From Planctomycetota bacterium (GTDB taxonomy: Bacteria > Planctomycetota > UBA11346): a stretch of 64,000 nucleotides of DNA. The stretch is from NCBI GenBank assembly GCA_014193115.1, contig BJHQ01000004.1:186001-250000 (forward strand), given 5' to 3'. The notes under the pieces were generated by a model, which did not search any database, was not told where the DNA came from, and saw only the letters and a list, made by a program, of their open reading frames with translations. Shown here in pieces: positions 17,262-26,215 of the stretch; the first letter of the stretch is position 1, and each line of letters begins with the position of its first letter. A program made the position numbers and the translations under genes.

Positions 17262-18155
17262 ATGGCCGCGACCCGCCTGCATCTCGCCAGCTATCTGACC
17301 GGAACCGCGGCTTGCCACGCGATGCGCAGCCGGCTGCCGGCGTCCGCCCGATCGGGTCGCCTGGCCGATCGCGATCCCCCTGTCCATTGCCATGATTTTC
17401 CTGAAGTGTTCTGGCTCGAAGCCGGCGCCATGGTCCATGTCGTCAATGGTACCCGGCAGGAGCTTGCCGCCGGAGATGTCCTGCTGATCCGCCCAAATGA
17501 TGTCCATGGGTTCATCCCGCTTCCTCCAGGCGGCTACACCATGCTCAATGTCGCCTTCACCGCCATGACTTTGGAACGCCTGCGATCGATGTATTTTCCT
17601 AGCGGACCGTGGCTGTGGACAGGCGGCGATCTGCCCACCCGGCGGCGCTTGGACCGCGCCGGACTCGACCGGCTGCGGGGGTGGGGCCAGCGGCTGACAG
17701 CCGGGCCGACAACCGTGCTGGCCGCCGACGGCGCCGATCGTCTGACCTTCGATGCATTCCTGCTCGACCTGCTCCGCGTGTTGCGCGATGCCGAGCCCGC
17801 AGTGGCCGCGGCCGGCGAGCCGGGCTGGCTGACCGCGGCGGTGGCTGGGGTCGCAGCGGATCCTCGCCTGATCGCCGAAGGTCTGCCTGCGCTGCGCCGG
17901 TTGGCCGGCTGCACCGGCGCCCATCTCAATCGCAGCCTGCGCCGGCATCGCGGCCAGACCGCGGCCGAATGCGTGCTGAGCCTGCGCCTCGACCACGCCG
18001 CCCGCCGTCTGCGTTCCGGCGACGACGATGTGCTCGACATCGCTTTGTCCTGCGGATTCACCAGCCTGGGCTATTTCTATCGGCGGTTCGCTGAGCGTTT
18101 CGGCGCTCCGCCGGCGCGGTGGCGGCGCCGCGAACGCGAGGTCGTCGGCGGCTGA
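17262..18155 (+). CDS. AraC-family transcriptional regulator
   Basis: 297 residues. An N-terminal cupin-like ligand domain contains the HCHDFPEVFW metal/ligand-type motif, then GDVLLIRPNDVHGF. The C-terminal pair of HTH motifs (LRRLAGCTGAHLNRSLRRHRG and IALSCGFTSLGYFYRRFAERFG) is typical of AraC/XylS. It is divergent from the PhyH gene with 72 bases between starts, which fits local regulation of that gene by a small-molecule inducer. Confidence 0.92.
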   Translation: MAATRLHLASYLTGTAACHAMRSRLPASARSGRLADRDPPVHCHDFPEVFWLEAGAMVHVVNGTRQELAAGDVLLIRPNDVHGFIPLPPGGYTMLNVAFTAMTLERLRSMYFPSGPWLWTGGDLPTRRRLDRAGLDRLRGWGQRLTAGPTTVLAADGADRLTFDAFLLDLLRVLRDAEPAVAAAGEPGWLTAAVAGVAADPRLIAEGLPALRRLAGCTGAHLNRSLRRHRGQTAAECVLSLRLDHAARRLRSGDDDVLDIALSCGFTSLGYFYRRFAERFGAPPARWRRREREVVGG

Positions 18156-18229
18156 CCGCCGAGGGTCACCAATGACTATTTCCCCGTGTCGATCTTGAGC
18201 ACGCCAAGCCGCACTGATCGCGTCGGCGC

Positions 18230-19978
18230 CTATTTCGCCAGGTCGATTCTCAGCACGCTGTCGAGGTGGCGCGGTGCGACCGGCACGTCCAAGGTCCCGG
18301 TCGCCGATGCCGTGGCGATGGCCTTGGCCAGTTCGGCGCCGGTGGCCATGCCCAAGGTGCGGACGGCATAGGCTGCATTCGGCCGCATGCCGGCCAGGCG
18401 GATCTGGATGGTCTGGCCGAGGACCTGGCGCGGACGCCCCTGGACCAGATGCGCGTACCAGGTGTCGGCCCTGGGTTGGACCCAGAGCAGGGCCTGATCA
18501 GGGGATTGCCAGCCGAGCACACGGATTTCGCCTTCGCCGCCCGGCGGCAGCGGAGCGAGATGCCGGTCTGCCCAATCGACTTGGGCCGCGACCGCCGCCA
18601 ACCCGCGGTAGATATGCCACAGGTTCTGCTTGTCGATGTGGTTGTCCCACCACCAGGCCATGCCGCTGCCGCAGCCGCCGGCGAGCAGGCCGGTCCAGGC
18701 CTGCTGGCGCAGCAACAAGCCCTGGCCGTCGATATCGTTGCCGGGATTGCGCTCGTTGGTGCCCTGGAAGCCGACCTCGCCGAAATAGAAGGGTTTGCCG
18801 TAGGTCACTGCCCGGGCGGCGGCGACCTCCAACATGCCGACGCCGTCACGCGTGGCGAAGCGCAGCGGACCGGCCTCGCCGGCCCATTCCAGCACATAGC
18901 AATGGATCTGGCCGAGATCGATCGCGGGAATGGTCATGACCCGTTCCCAGTCCTCGATGCCGGCCCAGCTCGCGGTGACCAGACGGTGGTCGGCATCCAT
19001 CCGTTTGAAGGCCGCTGCCGCCGCGGCGATCCACGGCAGGGTCCGGTCGCGGACTGGCTCGGCCAGGTCAGGTTCGTTGGCCAGTTCCCAGGCGGCGATG
19101 GTGTCGTCGGCGCCCCACCGGGCGAGGATCCAGGCGATCTTCCGGGTCCAGGTCGGATCGAGCGGAACGTTGAGAAATGCCTTCAGCCGGGCTTCTCGGT
19201 CGGCTTCCGCTCCGCCATACGGCGTCTGGTGGCCCAGCGCCAGATCATGGTGGTTGTCGATGACCAGGGTCGCGCGCAGGCCCTGGGACCGGGCCAGAGC
19301 CAGCACCCGGTCCATCAACCAGGCCTGGTCGAGGCGATACCGGCCAGGCAGATCACTGGCGATCTGGCCGCACCAGCTCGCCAGCCAAATCCGGACATGG
19401 GTGCCGCCGCTGGCTGACAGCTTGGTGAAATAGCGTTCGAAGCGCTCCAACCGGCCGGGGGCGTTAGCCCAGGCGATGTTCGGGCCGATCGGGATGAAGG
19501 GGGTGCCGTCTGCGAAGGACAGCAACCGTGAGTTCCGCTGGGAAATCTGCAGCGGACCGCGTGGCCCTGAACCTTGGACCACGTCCAGCTCGCCACTGGC
19601 CAGGACCGCGCCGGACCGATCAAGCAGCCGCCAGTTCTGGAGCCCGGCAGTGCGGACGGTGTGGCGCACGATCAGCCGTGGCTGGCCCACTGGAACGAGT
19701 TCACCCACCGGGACCGGCTCGCCGACCGGGACCGGACCGGACGCGGCGTGGTCGTTGGCTTGGTGGTCCTGGGACCGCACGGCGTGGCGCAGCCAGCGGC
19801 CGTCGCTGCCGGTGAACTCCACGCGCGGCGCCAGCGCCAGGTCATCGTCCGTCGCCGATATGCCGATGATGGACCATTGCAGCAGATCGCCGGTATGCGG
19901 GTTGGAAAAAGCGGGATCGAGCCGGATTTCCCCGGCGCTCAGCCCAGACATCAGCAGTAGGATCGCCAGCCGGACCAT
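18230..19978 (-). CDS. Secreted GH5-like glycoside hydrolase
   Basis: 582 residues from the ATG at 19978, chosen because it begins a clean signal peptide (VRLAILLLMSGLSAG); a start 13 codons earlier only adds a cysteine-rich tail. A domain of about 140 residues precedes the barrel (start LSFADGTPFIPIGPNIAW). The acid/base lies in WELANEPDL at E302 and the nucleophile in YFGEVGFQG at E401, which is normal GH5-type spacing. A short insert at about residues 82-100 has three P-V-G repeats (PVPVGEPVPVGELVPVGQP). Overlapping by 28 bases, a GT4 glycosyltransferase gene is upstream on the same strand. A sugar-polymer role is likely; the substrate is not known. Confidence 0.82.
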   Translation of the reverse strand: MVRLAILLLMSGLSAGEIRLDPAFSNPHTGDLLQWSIIGISATDDDLALAPRVEFTGSDGRWLRHAVRSQDHQANDHAASGPVPVGEPVPVGELVPVGQPRLIVRHTVRTAGLQNWRLLDRSGAVLASGELDVVQGSGPRGPLQISQRNSRLLSFADGTPFIPIGPNIAWANAPGRLERFERYFTKLSASGGTHVRIWLASWCGQIASDLPGRYRLDQAWLMDRVLALARSQGLRATLVIDNHHDLALGHQTPYGGAEADREARLKAFLNVPLDPTWTRKIAWILARWGADDTIAAWELANEPDLAEPVRDRTLPWIAAAAAAFKRMDADHRLVTASWAGIEDWERVMTIPAIDLGQIHCYVLEWAGEAGPLRFATRDGVGMLEVAAARAVTYGKPFYFGEVGFQGTNERNPGNDIDGQGLLLRQQAWTGLLAGGCGSGMAWWWDNHIDKQNLWHIYRGLAAVAAQVDWADRHLAPLPPGGEGEIRVLGWQSPDQALLWVQPRADTWYAHLVQGRPRQVLGQTIQIRLAGMRPNAAYAVRTLGMATGAELAKAIATASATGTLDVPVAPRHLDSVLRIDLAK

Positions 19979-21075
19979 GATGGGCGGGCACCGTCTGGCG
20001 CAGCTGCGGCAAAGCAATCGCGACCAGCCACCGCAGCGTACAGCCGGCCCCAGTCCGCGGCCAGCGCATCTGGCGTCACCAGGCTGGCGAAGGCGGCAGC
20101 CGCGGCCGGCGCCGGTTGGCTGAGCGCAGCGATGACCGCTGCAGCCAACGCCGGTGCGGTGCGCTCAGCCGTACGGACTGCGCCGATCCGAGCGAGATCA
20201 GCCAAACCGCCGACGGCAGGCGCGACCACCGGCACGCCGGCGGCCATCGCCTCCACCGCGGCCAGCGGCAGGCCCTCGTTGCGGCTGGTCATCAGCAAGA
20301 CATCCATGCCAGCCAAGGCGTGTGCGGTCGGCGTGGTGCCGGCGAAGCGCACCGGCAGGTCTGCAGCGTTGGCCTCGGCCCAGGCGCGATCGGTGCCGGT
20401 CCCGCAGACCAGGCCATCGACCGCGTGGCTGCGCCGCACCTCGCGCAGGGTCTTCAGCCATAGACCGATGTCCTTGACCGGAGCGAGGCGGCCGAGGAAA
20501 CCGATCACCGGAACAGTCCGCGCTGGACGCGGCAGCACCGGCGGCGTCGGGATCGGGATCGGCAGGACGTGCCAGCGGGCGGCGTGGCCAATGCCGTGGT
20601 GATCGCGCAGTTCGTGGGCCTGGCCCGGGGTCAGGGCGTGGTGGTGATGGCGGCCGGCCACGGCCGATTCCGCCGCGGCCACGCCGGCGTTCACCAGGGG
20701 ATGGAAATAGCCCTGCAAAACATGGCCATGATAGGTGTGCAGACAGGGCAGGCCGAGCCACCGGGCGGCGATCCGGCCGAGGACGCCGGCCTTGGCGGTA
20801 TGGGTGTGGATCAGATCCGGGCGCCGGGTGCGAAGACGGTCGATCAATGCCGCCAGCGCAACCAGATCACCGAGGCCCGGCGTTCGCCCGAGGCCAGGCA
20901 GGCGCTCGGTGGTCGCTCCGGCCTCCTCCACCCGTTCGGAAATGTCTGGCTCGCCCGGAGGGCAGATCCCGTGCAAAACATGGTGACGCCAATCCGGCAG
21001 CATGCCGGCCAGAGCCGCGATCACCCGGGCCGGGCCGCCGTCGTTGAGCCGGGCGATGACATGGACGACCTGCAC
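19951..21075 (-). CDS. GT4-family glycosyltransferase
   Basis: 374 residues with two Rossmann halves. The N-terminal part has HVIARLNDGGPARVIAAL and an LIHTHTAKAGVLGRIAAR loop. The C-terminal part has VIGFLGRLAPVKD and the signature LLMTSRNEGLPLAAVEAMAAGVPVVAP, with the E-x7-E pair of GT4 enzymes. It would transfer a sugar from a nucleotide-sugar donor, probably to a surface polysaccharide. The acceptor cannot be predicted. Its 3' end overlaps the GH gene, so they are an operon. Confidence 0.9.
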   Translation of the reverse strand: MQVVHVIARLNDGGPARVIAALAGMLPDWRHHVLHGICPPGEPDISERVEEAGATTERLPGLGRTPGLGDLVALAALIDRLRTRRPDLIHTHTAKAGVLGRIAARWLGLPCLHTYHGHVLQGYFHPLVNAGVAAAESAVAGRHHHHALTPGQAHELRDHHGIGHAARWHVLPIPIPTPPVLPRPARTVPVIGFLGRLAPVKDIGLWLKTLREVRRSHAVDGLVCGTGTDRAWAEANAADLPVRFAGTTPTAHALAGMDVLLMTSRNEGLPLAAVEAMAAGVPVVAPAVGGLADLARIGAVRTAERTAPALAAAVIAALSQPAPAAAAAFASLVTPDALAADWGRLYAAVAGRDCFAAAAPDGARPSWSGWRSYC

Positions 21076-21153
21076 AGGCGAAGCCTGACGATCGTCGTCG
21101 CGTCGCGCTAGGCCGATGCCGCTGTCGAGGCCACCATCGTCCAGGCTGGCGGT

Positions 21154-22068
21154 TCAGAGCAGTCGTTCGCGGCGCAAGGCGGTCACCACCTCGGCCACCG
21201 CCATCGGCTTGTTCAGCGTGTACAGGTGCAGGCCTGGGGCCCCGGCGGCCAGCAGATCCCGGGCGAGATCGATGGTCAGCGAGATGCCGGCGGCGCGGCT
21301 GGCGAGGGCATCCCCGGCGAGGGGTTCGAGCACGGTGCGCCAGCGTTCGGGCAGACCCAGGTTGGGGCAGAAGCGCTGCTTGAAGTTCAGCAGCCACGGC
21401 CACGAAGCCACAGGCAGGATGCTCGGCACGATCCGGCTGCCGGTGTGGCCCTGGGCGTCGAGCCACCGCCGCATGGCCAGGTAGTCAGTAGCGTCGAGGA
21501 ATGCCTGGGTGATGCCGAGGCAGGCGCCAGCGGCGAACTTCCCGGCCAGGCGCTGCCAGTCGGATTCCCGGCTGGCGGCTTCGGGATGGCCTTCGGGGAA
21601 GGCGGCGCAGCTGATGGCGAACCGGCCGTCGGAGCGCACCGCAGCGATCAGTTCGTCGGCATAGGCGTAGCCGCCGGGCACCGGTGCGAAGGCGCCGCTG
21701 CCCCGGGGCGGATCGCCGCGCAGGGCGAGGACATTCTCGATGCCGGCGGCCGACCATTCATCGAGCAGCCCGGCCATCTCGGCCCGGGTCGAACCAACGC
21801 AGGTCAGGTGGGCGAGCAGGGCCGGTCGCGGCGCCAACGCCCGCATTTTTTGCAGAGCAGCCAAACTGCCGGCCCGGGTCGATCCGCCTGCGCCATAGGT
21901 CATCGACAGGAAATCCGGCCCGAGTTCCGCGACCTGTTCGACGCAGGCATCGAACAGGATCTGGGCTTTGTCTCCCTTCGGCGGGAAGAATTCGAACGAC
22001 AAGGTCTTGGCCCGCTGGGCGAGCAGCTGATCGATCCGGCGAGGAATCCCGGTGACGGTCTGGGACAT
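21154..22068 (-). CDS. metF: 5,10-methylenetetrahydrofolate reductase
   Basis: 304 residues from the ATG at 22068, with a good GAAGGA ribosome-binding site 6 bases upstream; this start fits the family length. A longer frame was rejected. Family motifs include SFEFFPPKGDK, FLSMTYGAGGSTR, HLTCVGSTRAEM, LRGDPPRG and LHLYTLNK near the end. The flavoenzyme reduces methylene-THF to methyl-THF for methionine synthesis. No other methionine gene is adjacent. Confidence 0.95.
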   Translation of the reverse strand: MSQTVTGIPRRIDQLLAQRAKTLSFEFFPPKGDKAQILFDACVEQVAELGPDFLSMTYGAGGSTRAGSLAALQKMRALAPRPALLAHLTCVGSTRAEMAGLLDEWSAAGIENVLALRGDPPRGSGAFAPVPGGYAYADELIAAVRSDGRFAISCAAFPEGHPEAASRESDWQRLAGKFAAGACLGITQAFLDATDYLAMRRWLDAQGHTGSRIVPSILPVASWPWLLNFKQRFCPNLGLPERWRTVLEPLAGDALASRAAGISLTIDLARDLLAAGAPGLHLYTLNKPMAVAEVVTALRRERLL

Positions 22069-22439
22069 GGCGCATCCTTCCATCGTCATATCGTGATGGA
22101 TCGATGGATTTGGCAAGGCGGCCGGTTGTCCGGCCAGCAGGGCCTTCCCCAGATGCATCCCAAGGCGCCTAGACGGCTGTTCAGCAGGCGCACGTTGGAA
22201 GGGCTGATCGCGCCGGCCTGAGCCGGCATGCACCCATTTGACCAAGGCGGTTCCGCCCCTAGGTTCCTTTCCGCCATGGTGAAGCTGCTCCCACTGCGAC
22301 TGCTGCCTGCGCGAACTCGGCGGGCGTCTCAGCCCCGCTGATCGGCACGCCGCCTGCGCGGCTGAGGCTTGTTGGCGCCGTCTGGGCTGAAGGCGCCGTT
22401 CCGGTTTCCGCCCTCCCCAGCTTCCTCTGAAGAAATCCC
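22069..22439. other. Divergent promoter region between metF and thrS, with hairpins
   Basis: 370 bases without a gene. On the metF (minus) side there are several strong stems: GCCGGC-tca-GGCCGGC, GCGCCT...AGGCGC, and GGCCGG-acaa-CCGGCC. These could be a structured 5' leader of metF mRNA. I cannot match them to the SAM-I, SAM-II or SAH riboswitch consensus, so no riboswitch is called. The thrS side is short and shows no T-box motif. Confidence 0.35.
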
Positions 22440-24410
22440 ATGCCCACGTTCACGCTCCCCGACGGCAAACCGCTGTCGTTCCCCCAACCCGTTTCCGGTC
22501 GTCAGATCGCCGAGGCCATCGGCCCGCGCCTGGCCAAGGTTGCCCTCGGCATCAAGCACGACGGCAAACTCCACGACTTGTCCGCGACCCTCGATCGCGA
22601 TGGCTCCATCGCCATCGTGACGGCCAAGAATGCCGACGCCGACGCGCTGTGGCTGCTCCGCCACAGCTGCGCCCATGTCCTGGCCGAGGCGGTCTGCGCG
22701 CTTTTCCCGAAAACCCGCCTGGCCTATGGCCCGCCGGTCGATGACGGCTTTTTTTACGATATGGCGGTGCGCGACGCCAAGGATGAACCAGTGGTGCTGA
22801 CCAGCGAGCATTTCGCCGCCATCGAGGCCGAAATGGCGCGGATCATCGCTGCCGATCGGCCGTTCAGCCGGACCGACTACGCATGCGAGGTCGGTCTCGC
22901 CCGGACCGAGGGCGACAAATACAAGCGAGACAACGCCGAGCGCGCCATCGCCAAAGGCGCCAGCGGAATTTCCTTCTATTCCACCGGCGTTCCCGGTGCG
23001 GCCTGGGAGGATCTTTGCGCCGGTCCGCATGTGCCCAGCACCGGCTTCCTGAAGGCCTTCAAGGTCATGTCGATCGCTGGCGCCTATTGGCATGGCGATC
23101 AGCACAGCGATCAGCTGACGCGGATTTATGGCACCTGCTTCGCCGACGAGGCCGGCCTCAAGGAGCACTTGGCGCGGATCGAAGAAGCCAAGAAACGCGA
23201 CCATCGCAAGATCGGCCGCGAACTCGACCTGTTCCATCTCGACGATGAGAATCCCGGGCAGATCTTCTGGCACCCGAGCGGCTGGACGATCTATCGCACC
23301 CTCGAAGCCTACATTCGTGAAAAAATCCAGGCCGACGGCTATGTCGAAGTGAAGACGCCGAGCGTCATGCCGAAATCCCTGTGGGAGCGCAGCGGCCATT
23401 GGGCGAAGTACCGCGAGGCGATGTTCACCACGGAAAGCGAAAAGCGCGAATTCGCCCTGAAGCCAATGAACTGCCCCGGGCACATCGAGATCTTCAAGTG
23501 CGGACTACGCAGCTACCGCGACCTTCCACTGCGCATGGCTGAATTCGGTTCGTGCTGCCGCAATGAATTGTCAGGGGCGCTGCACGGCATCATGCGGGTG
23601 CGTGGTTTCGTCCAGGACGACGCGCACATCTTCGTGGCTGAATCCCAGATCGCCGATGAAGTGGCCCGGTTCTGCCGCCTGCTCAAAGGCATCTATGCCG
23701 ATTTCGGGTTCGCTGGCGAGTCGGTGCTGGTGAAGTTCGCTACCCGCCCGCAGATGCGGTTGGGCGATGACGCGACCTGGGATCGGGCCGAGCAGGCCCT
23801 GGCGGATGCCTGCAAGCTCGCCGGCCTGAGCTATGTCGTCGCGCCGGGAGATGGCGCGTTCTATGGTCCCAAGCTGGAGTTCACCCTGGTCGATGCCCTC
23901 GGCCGGGGCTGGCAGTGCGGCACGATCCAGGTCGATTATCAGCTGTCGTCGGCGGAGCGACTCAACGCGACCTTTGTCGGCGAAGATGGCCAGAAGCATC
24001 ATCCGGTGCTCCTCCATCGCGCCGTGCTTGGCAGCCTGGAACGCTTCATCGGTATCCTGATCGAGCATTTCAGCGGTAAGTTCCCGCTGTGGTTGGCGCC
24101 TGAGCAGCTGCGCGTGCTGCCCATCACCGACGCTCATCTGGCCTATGCCCAGCAAGTCGCCGCCGAGCTGACCAAGGCCGGTCTACGGGTGACGGTGGAT
24201 GCCAACCCCGACAAGCTCGGGGCGAAAATCCGCCAGGCCCGGACCGCCCGCATTCCGTACTTCGCGGTGGTTGGCGAACAGGAAGTCACCGCCGGCACGG
24301 TGGCCCTCCAGAACCAGGCCGGTGCCAAGCTCGGGTCGCTCAGCGCCGCCGAACTGGCAGGCAGGTTGCTGCAAGAAGTGCAGGAACGCCGGCTGCCCAC
24401 CGAGGGCTGA
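22440..24410 (+). CDS. thrS: Threonyl-tRNA synthetase
   Basis: 656 residues, typical length. Domains in order: TGS (1-65, FTLPDGKPLSFPQPVSG), the editing/SAD domain with HSCAHVLAEAV, the class II core with the zinc-binding MNCPGH motif (C), FGSCCRNELSGALHGIMRVRGFVQDDAHIF, and GTIQVDYQ, then the anticodon domain (LPITDAHLAYAQQVAAEL). It charges tRNA-Thr. It is not followed by infC as in many genomes. Confidence 0.98.
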   Translation: MPTFTLPDGKPLSFPQPVSGRQIAEAIGPRLAKVALGIKHDGKLHDLSATLDRDGSIAIVTAKNADADALWLLRHSCAHVLAEAVCALFPKTRLAYGPPVDDGFFYDMAVRDAKDEPVVLTSEHFAAIEAEMARIIAADRPFSRTDYACEVGLARTEGDKYKRDNAERAIAKGASGISFYSTGVPGAAWEDLCAGPHVPSTGFLKAFKVMSIAGAYWHGDQHSDQLTRIYGTCFADEAGLKEHLARIEEAKKRDHRKIGRELDLFHLDDENPGQIFWHPSGWTIYRTLEAYIREKIQADGYVEVKTPSVMPKSLWERSGHWAKYREAMFTTESEKREFALKPMNCPGHIEIFKCGLRSYRDLPLRMAEFGSCCRNELSGALHGIMRVRGFVQDDAHIFVAESQIADEVARFCRLLKGIYADFGFAGESVLVKFATRPQMRLGDDATWDRAEQALADACKLAGLSYVVAPGDGAFYGPKLEFTLVDALGRGWQCGTIQVDYQLSSAERLNATFVGEDGQKHHPVLLHRAVLGSLERFIGILIEHFSGKFPLWLAPEQLRVLPITDAHLAYAQQVAAELTKAGLRVTVDANPDKLGAKIRQARTARIPYFAVVGEQEVTAGTVALQNQAGAKLGSLSAAELAGRLLQEVQERRLPTEG

Positions 24411-24420
24411 GCTGTGGACT

Positions 24421-24453
24421 GGGAGCGCCGAGCTGAACGCGTTCGGCGCACCC
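24421..24453. repeat. Degenerate GGGAGCGCCGAGC palindrome
   Basis: Immediately after thrS, GGGAGCGCCGAGC is followed by an inverted TTCGGCGC(A)CCC, giving a 7-base GCGCCGA/TCGGCGC stem. This is a shortened relative of the family at 11571, 35916 and 60714. It may serve as the thrS terminator. Confidence 0.6.
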
Positions 24454-24611
24454 ATATCCCTGTTGTTTTCGCGCTTTTCCGCCGTGGCAAAGCGCACGGT
24501 GCGACCTTCCAAGTGGTGATTGGCGCGCCACTGCCAACCTGGGGATGACACGCCATTCCCGGGTCTATGCTCCGCGCCACACACCGCCAACCTCCCGTCA
24601 CGGAGCCGCCG

Positions 24612-24959
24612 ATGACCATCCGTCCTCTGTTCCCCCTGCTCGTCCTGCCCGCGCTGCTCCTCACCGGCTGCGGCGAGGAGGAGAAAAAAGCCGAACAGGA
24701 CCGCGTGAACAAGGAGATCGCCCGCCAGGTCTCCGAAGCTCAGTACAACATGGAGGCGTTCGTGCGGCAGGAGGTCCAGCGCCAGCTGGCCCAGGCCGTC
24801 GCCGACCACCAGCGCAAGCGCGAAGAAGCCCTGCGCCAGATCGAAGAGCAGAAAAAGGCCGACGCCGCGGCCAAGACCGCGCCCAAGCCCGGCGCCAAGC
24901 CGCCGGTCTCTGGCGCCCCGGTGATCAAGCCCCCGGCCAAGCCGCCGACCAACCGCTGA
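24612..24959 (+). CDS. Small lipoprotein with coiled coil
   Basis: 115 residues from the ATG at 24612. The signal peptide ends in a good lipobox, LLLTGC, making the cysteine the lipidated residue. After it comes a charged coiled coil (EEEKKAEQDRVNKEIARQVSEA...EALRQIEEQKKADA) and a proline-rich tail (KPGAKPPVSGAPVIKPPAKPP). It is probably a periplasmic structural or tethering protein. No family name is supported. It precedes ybaB by 7 bases. Confidence 0.8.
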   Translation: MTIRPLFPLLVLPALLLTGCGEEEKKAEQDRVNKEIARQVSEAQYNMEAFVRQEVQRQLAQAVADHQRKREEALRQIEEQKKADAAAKTAPKPGAKPPVSGAPVIKPPAKPPTNR

Positions 24960-24966
24960 GGCGGAC

Positions 24967-25323
24967 ATGGATCCCGATGCCCTGCTGAAGGGCATGAAGC
25001 CGGTCCAGGATGCCCTGGTCCGCCAAGGAACTGAGCGTTCGTCCACGGTCTTCACCGGCAGCGCTGGCGGCGGCGCAGTCAAGGTCCGCGTGGCGGGCGA
25101 TCTCAGTGTGAAGTCGGTGTCCATCGCTCCGGCAGCCGCGGCGGCGGCCGGCGGCGATGTAACGCTGCTCGAAGATCTGGTCGTCGTGGCAGTCGGCGAT
25201 GCCCTACGCCAGGTCCGCGAGCGCTACGGCGCGACGCCTGAAGAACAGATGCAGAAATTATTTTCCGGAGCCGATCTCGGCGCCCTGATGGGGCCGATGC
25301 TCGGCGGTCTCGGTCGCCGCTGA
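24967..25323 (+). CDS. YbaB/EbfC-family nucleoid-associated protein
   Basis: 118 residues. The family pattern is seen as GSAGGGAVKVRVAGDLSVKSVSI then LLEDLVVVAVGDALRQVRE. These proteins form dimers that bind and bridge DNA. The family usually lies next to recR/dnaX; neither is present here. The tail LMGPMLGGLGRR is normal. Its TGA is the first three bases of a 20-base tandem repeat. Confidence 0.88.
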   Translation: MDPDALLKGMKPVQDALVRQGTERSSTVFTGSAGGGAVKVRVAGDLSVKSVSIAPAAAAAAGGDVTLLEDLVVVAVGDALRQVRERYGATPEEQMQKLFSGADLGALMGPMLGGLGRR

Positions 25324-25380
25324 ACGTCTTCCCTGGGCGCTGAGCGTCTTGCCTGGGCGCTGAGCGTCTTGCCTGGGCGC
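25321..25380. repeat. Three exact-length 20-base tandem repeats between convergent genes
   Basis: Three units of 20 bases, consensus TGAGCGTCTTGCCTGGGCGC (the first differs at two bases), fill all of the gap between ybaB and the RNase HII-like gene. The ybaB stop is the TGA of unit one and the stop of the convergent gene is the next base triplet after unit three. They may act as a terminator or as a recent duplication. Confidence 0.85.
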
Positions 25381-26211
25381 TTACGGTCGCCCGTCGCGGA
25401 CCAGCTCCGCGCGTTCGTCCTTGGTCAGCTCCGGGTCCACCGCCCGCAACCAGCGCCGGGCGTCCTGGGGATAGCCGGCGGTGGGTGCGAGACCCGGAAC
25501 GCGGCCGCAGAAATGCCGATTGAGCAGCAGCATATCGAGTTCGCGCAGGTATTTTGCCAGGCAGGCTGCGGCACCGACCCACGGATCGAAGGCGTCGGCG
25601 CCGACCGCGAACGTGACCCGGGGACCGGCGCCGACCCGATAGGTCGACACCTGGGCGTCTTCTCGTTCGACCAATACCAGCCGGTCGGGGAAGCGCTCCT
25701 GCAAAGGCCCTCGATAGAAATGGCGTCCGCCAAGCCGATCGACGGTGACATCGCTTCGGCCCTCAGCGCCGGCGATCAGATCGACGACCACCGCCAGCTC
25801 CGCCGCTGAGCGGTTGATGCCGGCGGACCGGTCGCGGTTGAGCTGGGCGGGATGGATCAGCACCGCCTTGGCGCTGAGCTCCAGATCGTGTGGTTTGTGC
25901 GGCTGTTTTGCTGCAACAGGCAGGCTCAGGGTGTCGGCTCCAGCCTGCCAGGGCAGGTTTCGGCCGGACGGCTGCTCGTCGGCCATGCCGGCGAGCAAGG
26001 CGCCATAAGTCTGTGGCATCCGGCCGAGGGCGGCGGTGGCGACGGCCAGGGCGACGGTCTCCAGCGGGGCGAGGTCGCCAGGACGATGGATCGCTTTGCT
26101 GTCGCCGACGCCGAGTTGGCGCAAACCGCCAGCGTCGCTGCCGGCGACCCGGGCCACCACCAGCGGCCCGATCAGCGGACCGTAGCCGGCCTCGTCGATG
26201 CCGACCGCCAT
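25381..26211 (-). CDS. RNase HII-like protein with altered motif
   Basis: 276 residues. The N-terminal VGIDEAGYGPLIGPLVVA is the RNase HII/HIII active-site signature (D5/E6 region), with Tyr replacing Arg of DEAGRGP. A GVGDSK motif and later acidic residues (VTVDRLGG; DAFDPWVGAAACLAKYLREL) complete the four-acid pattern. RNase HII cuts RNA-DNA hybrids. The Arg-to-Tyr change and a longer middle region suggest a divergent subgroup; whether it cuts hybrids is untested. It is convergent with ybaB. Confidence 0.75.
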   Translation of the reverse strand: MAVGIDEAGYGPLIGPLVVARVAGSDAGGLRQLGVGDSKAIHRPGDLAPLETVALAVATAALGRMPQTYGALLAGMADEQPSGRNLPWQAGADTLSLPVAAKQPHKPHDLELSAKAVLIHPAQLNRDRSAGINRSAAELAVVVDLIAGAEGRSDVTVDRLGGRHFYRGPLQERFPDRLVLVEREDAQVSTYRVGAGPRVTFAVGADAFDPWVGAAACLAKYLRELDMLLLNRHFCGRVPGLAPTAGYPQDARRWLRAVDPELTKDERAELVRDGRP

Positions 26212-26215
26212 CGGT

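Noticed and set aside
17190-17996. N-terminal extension of the PhyH gene to 17996
   Set aside because: The extra 269 codons are antisense to the AraC regulator, and the PhyH domain begins exactly at the internal Met.
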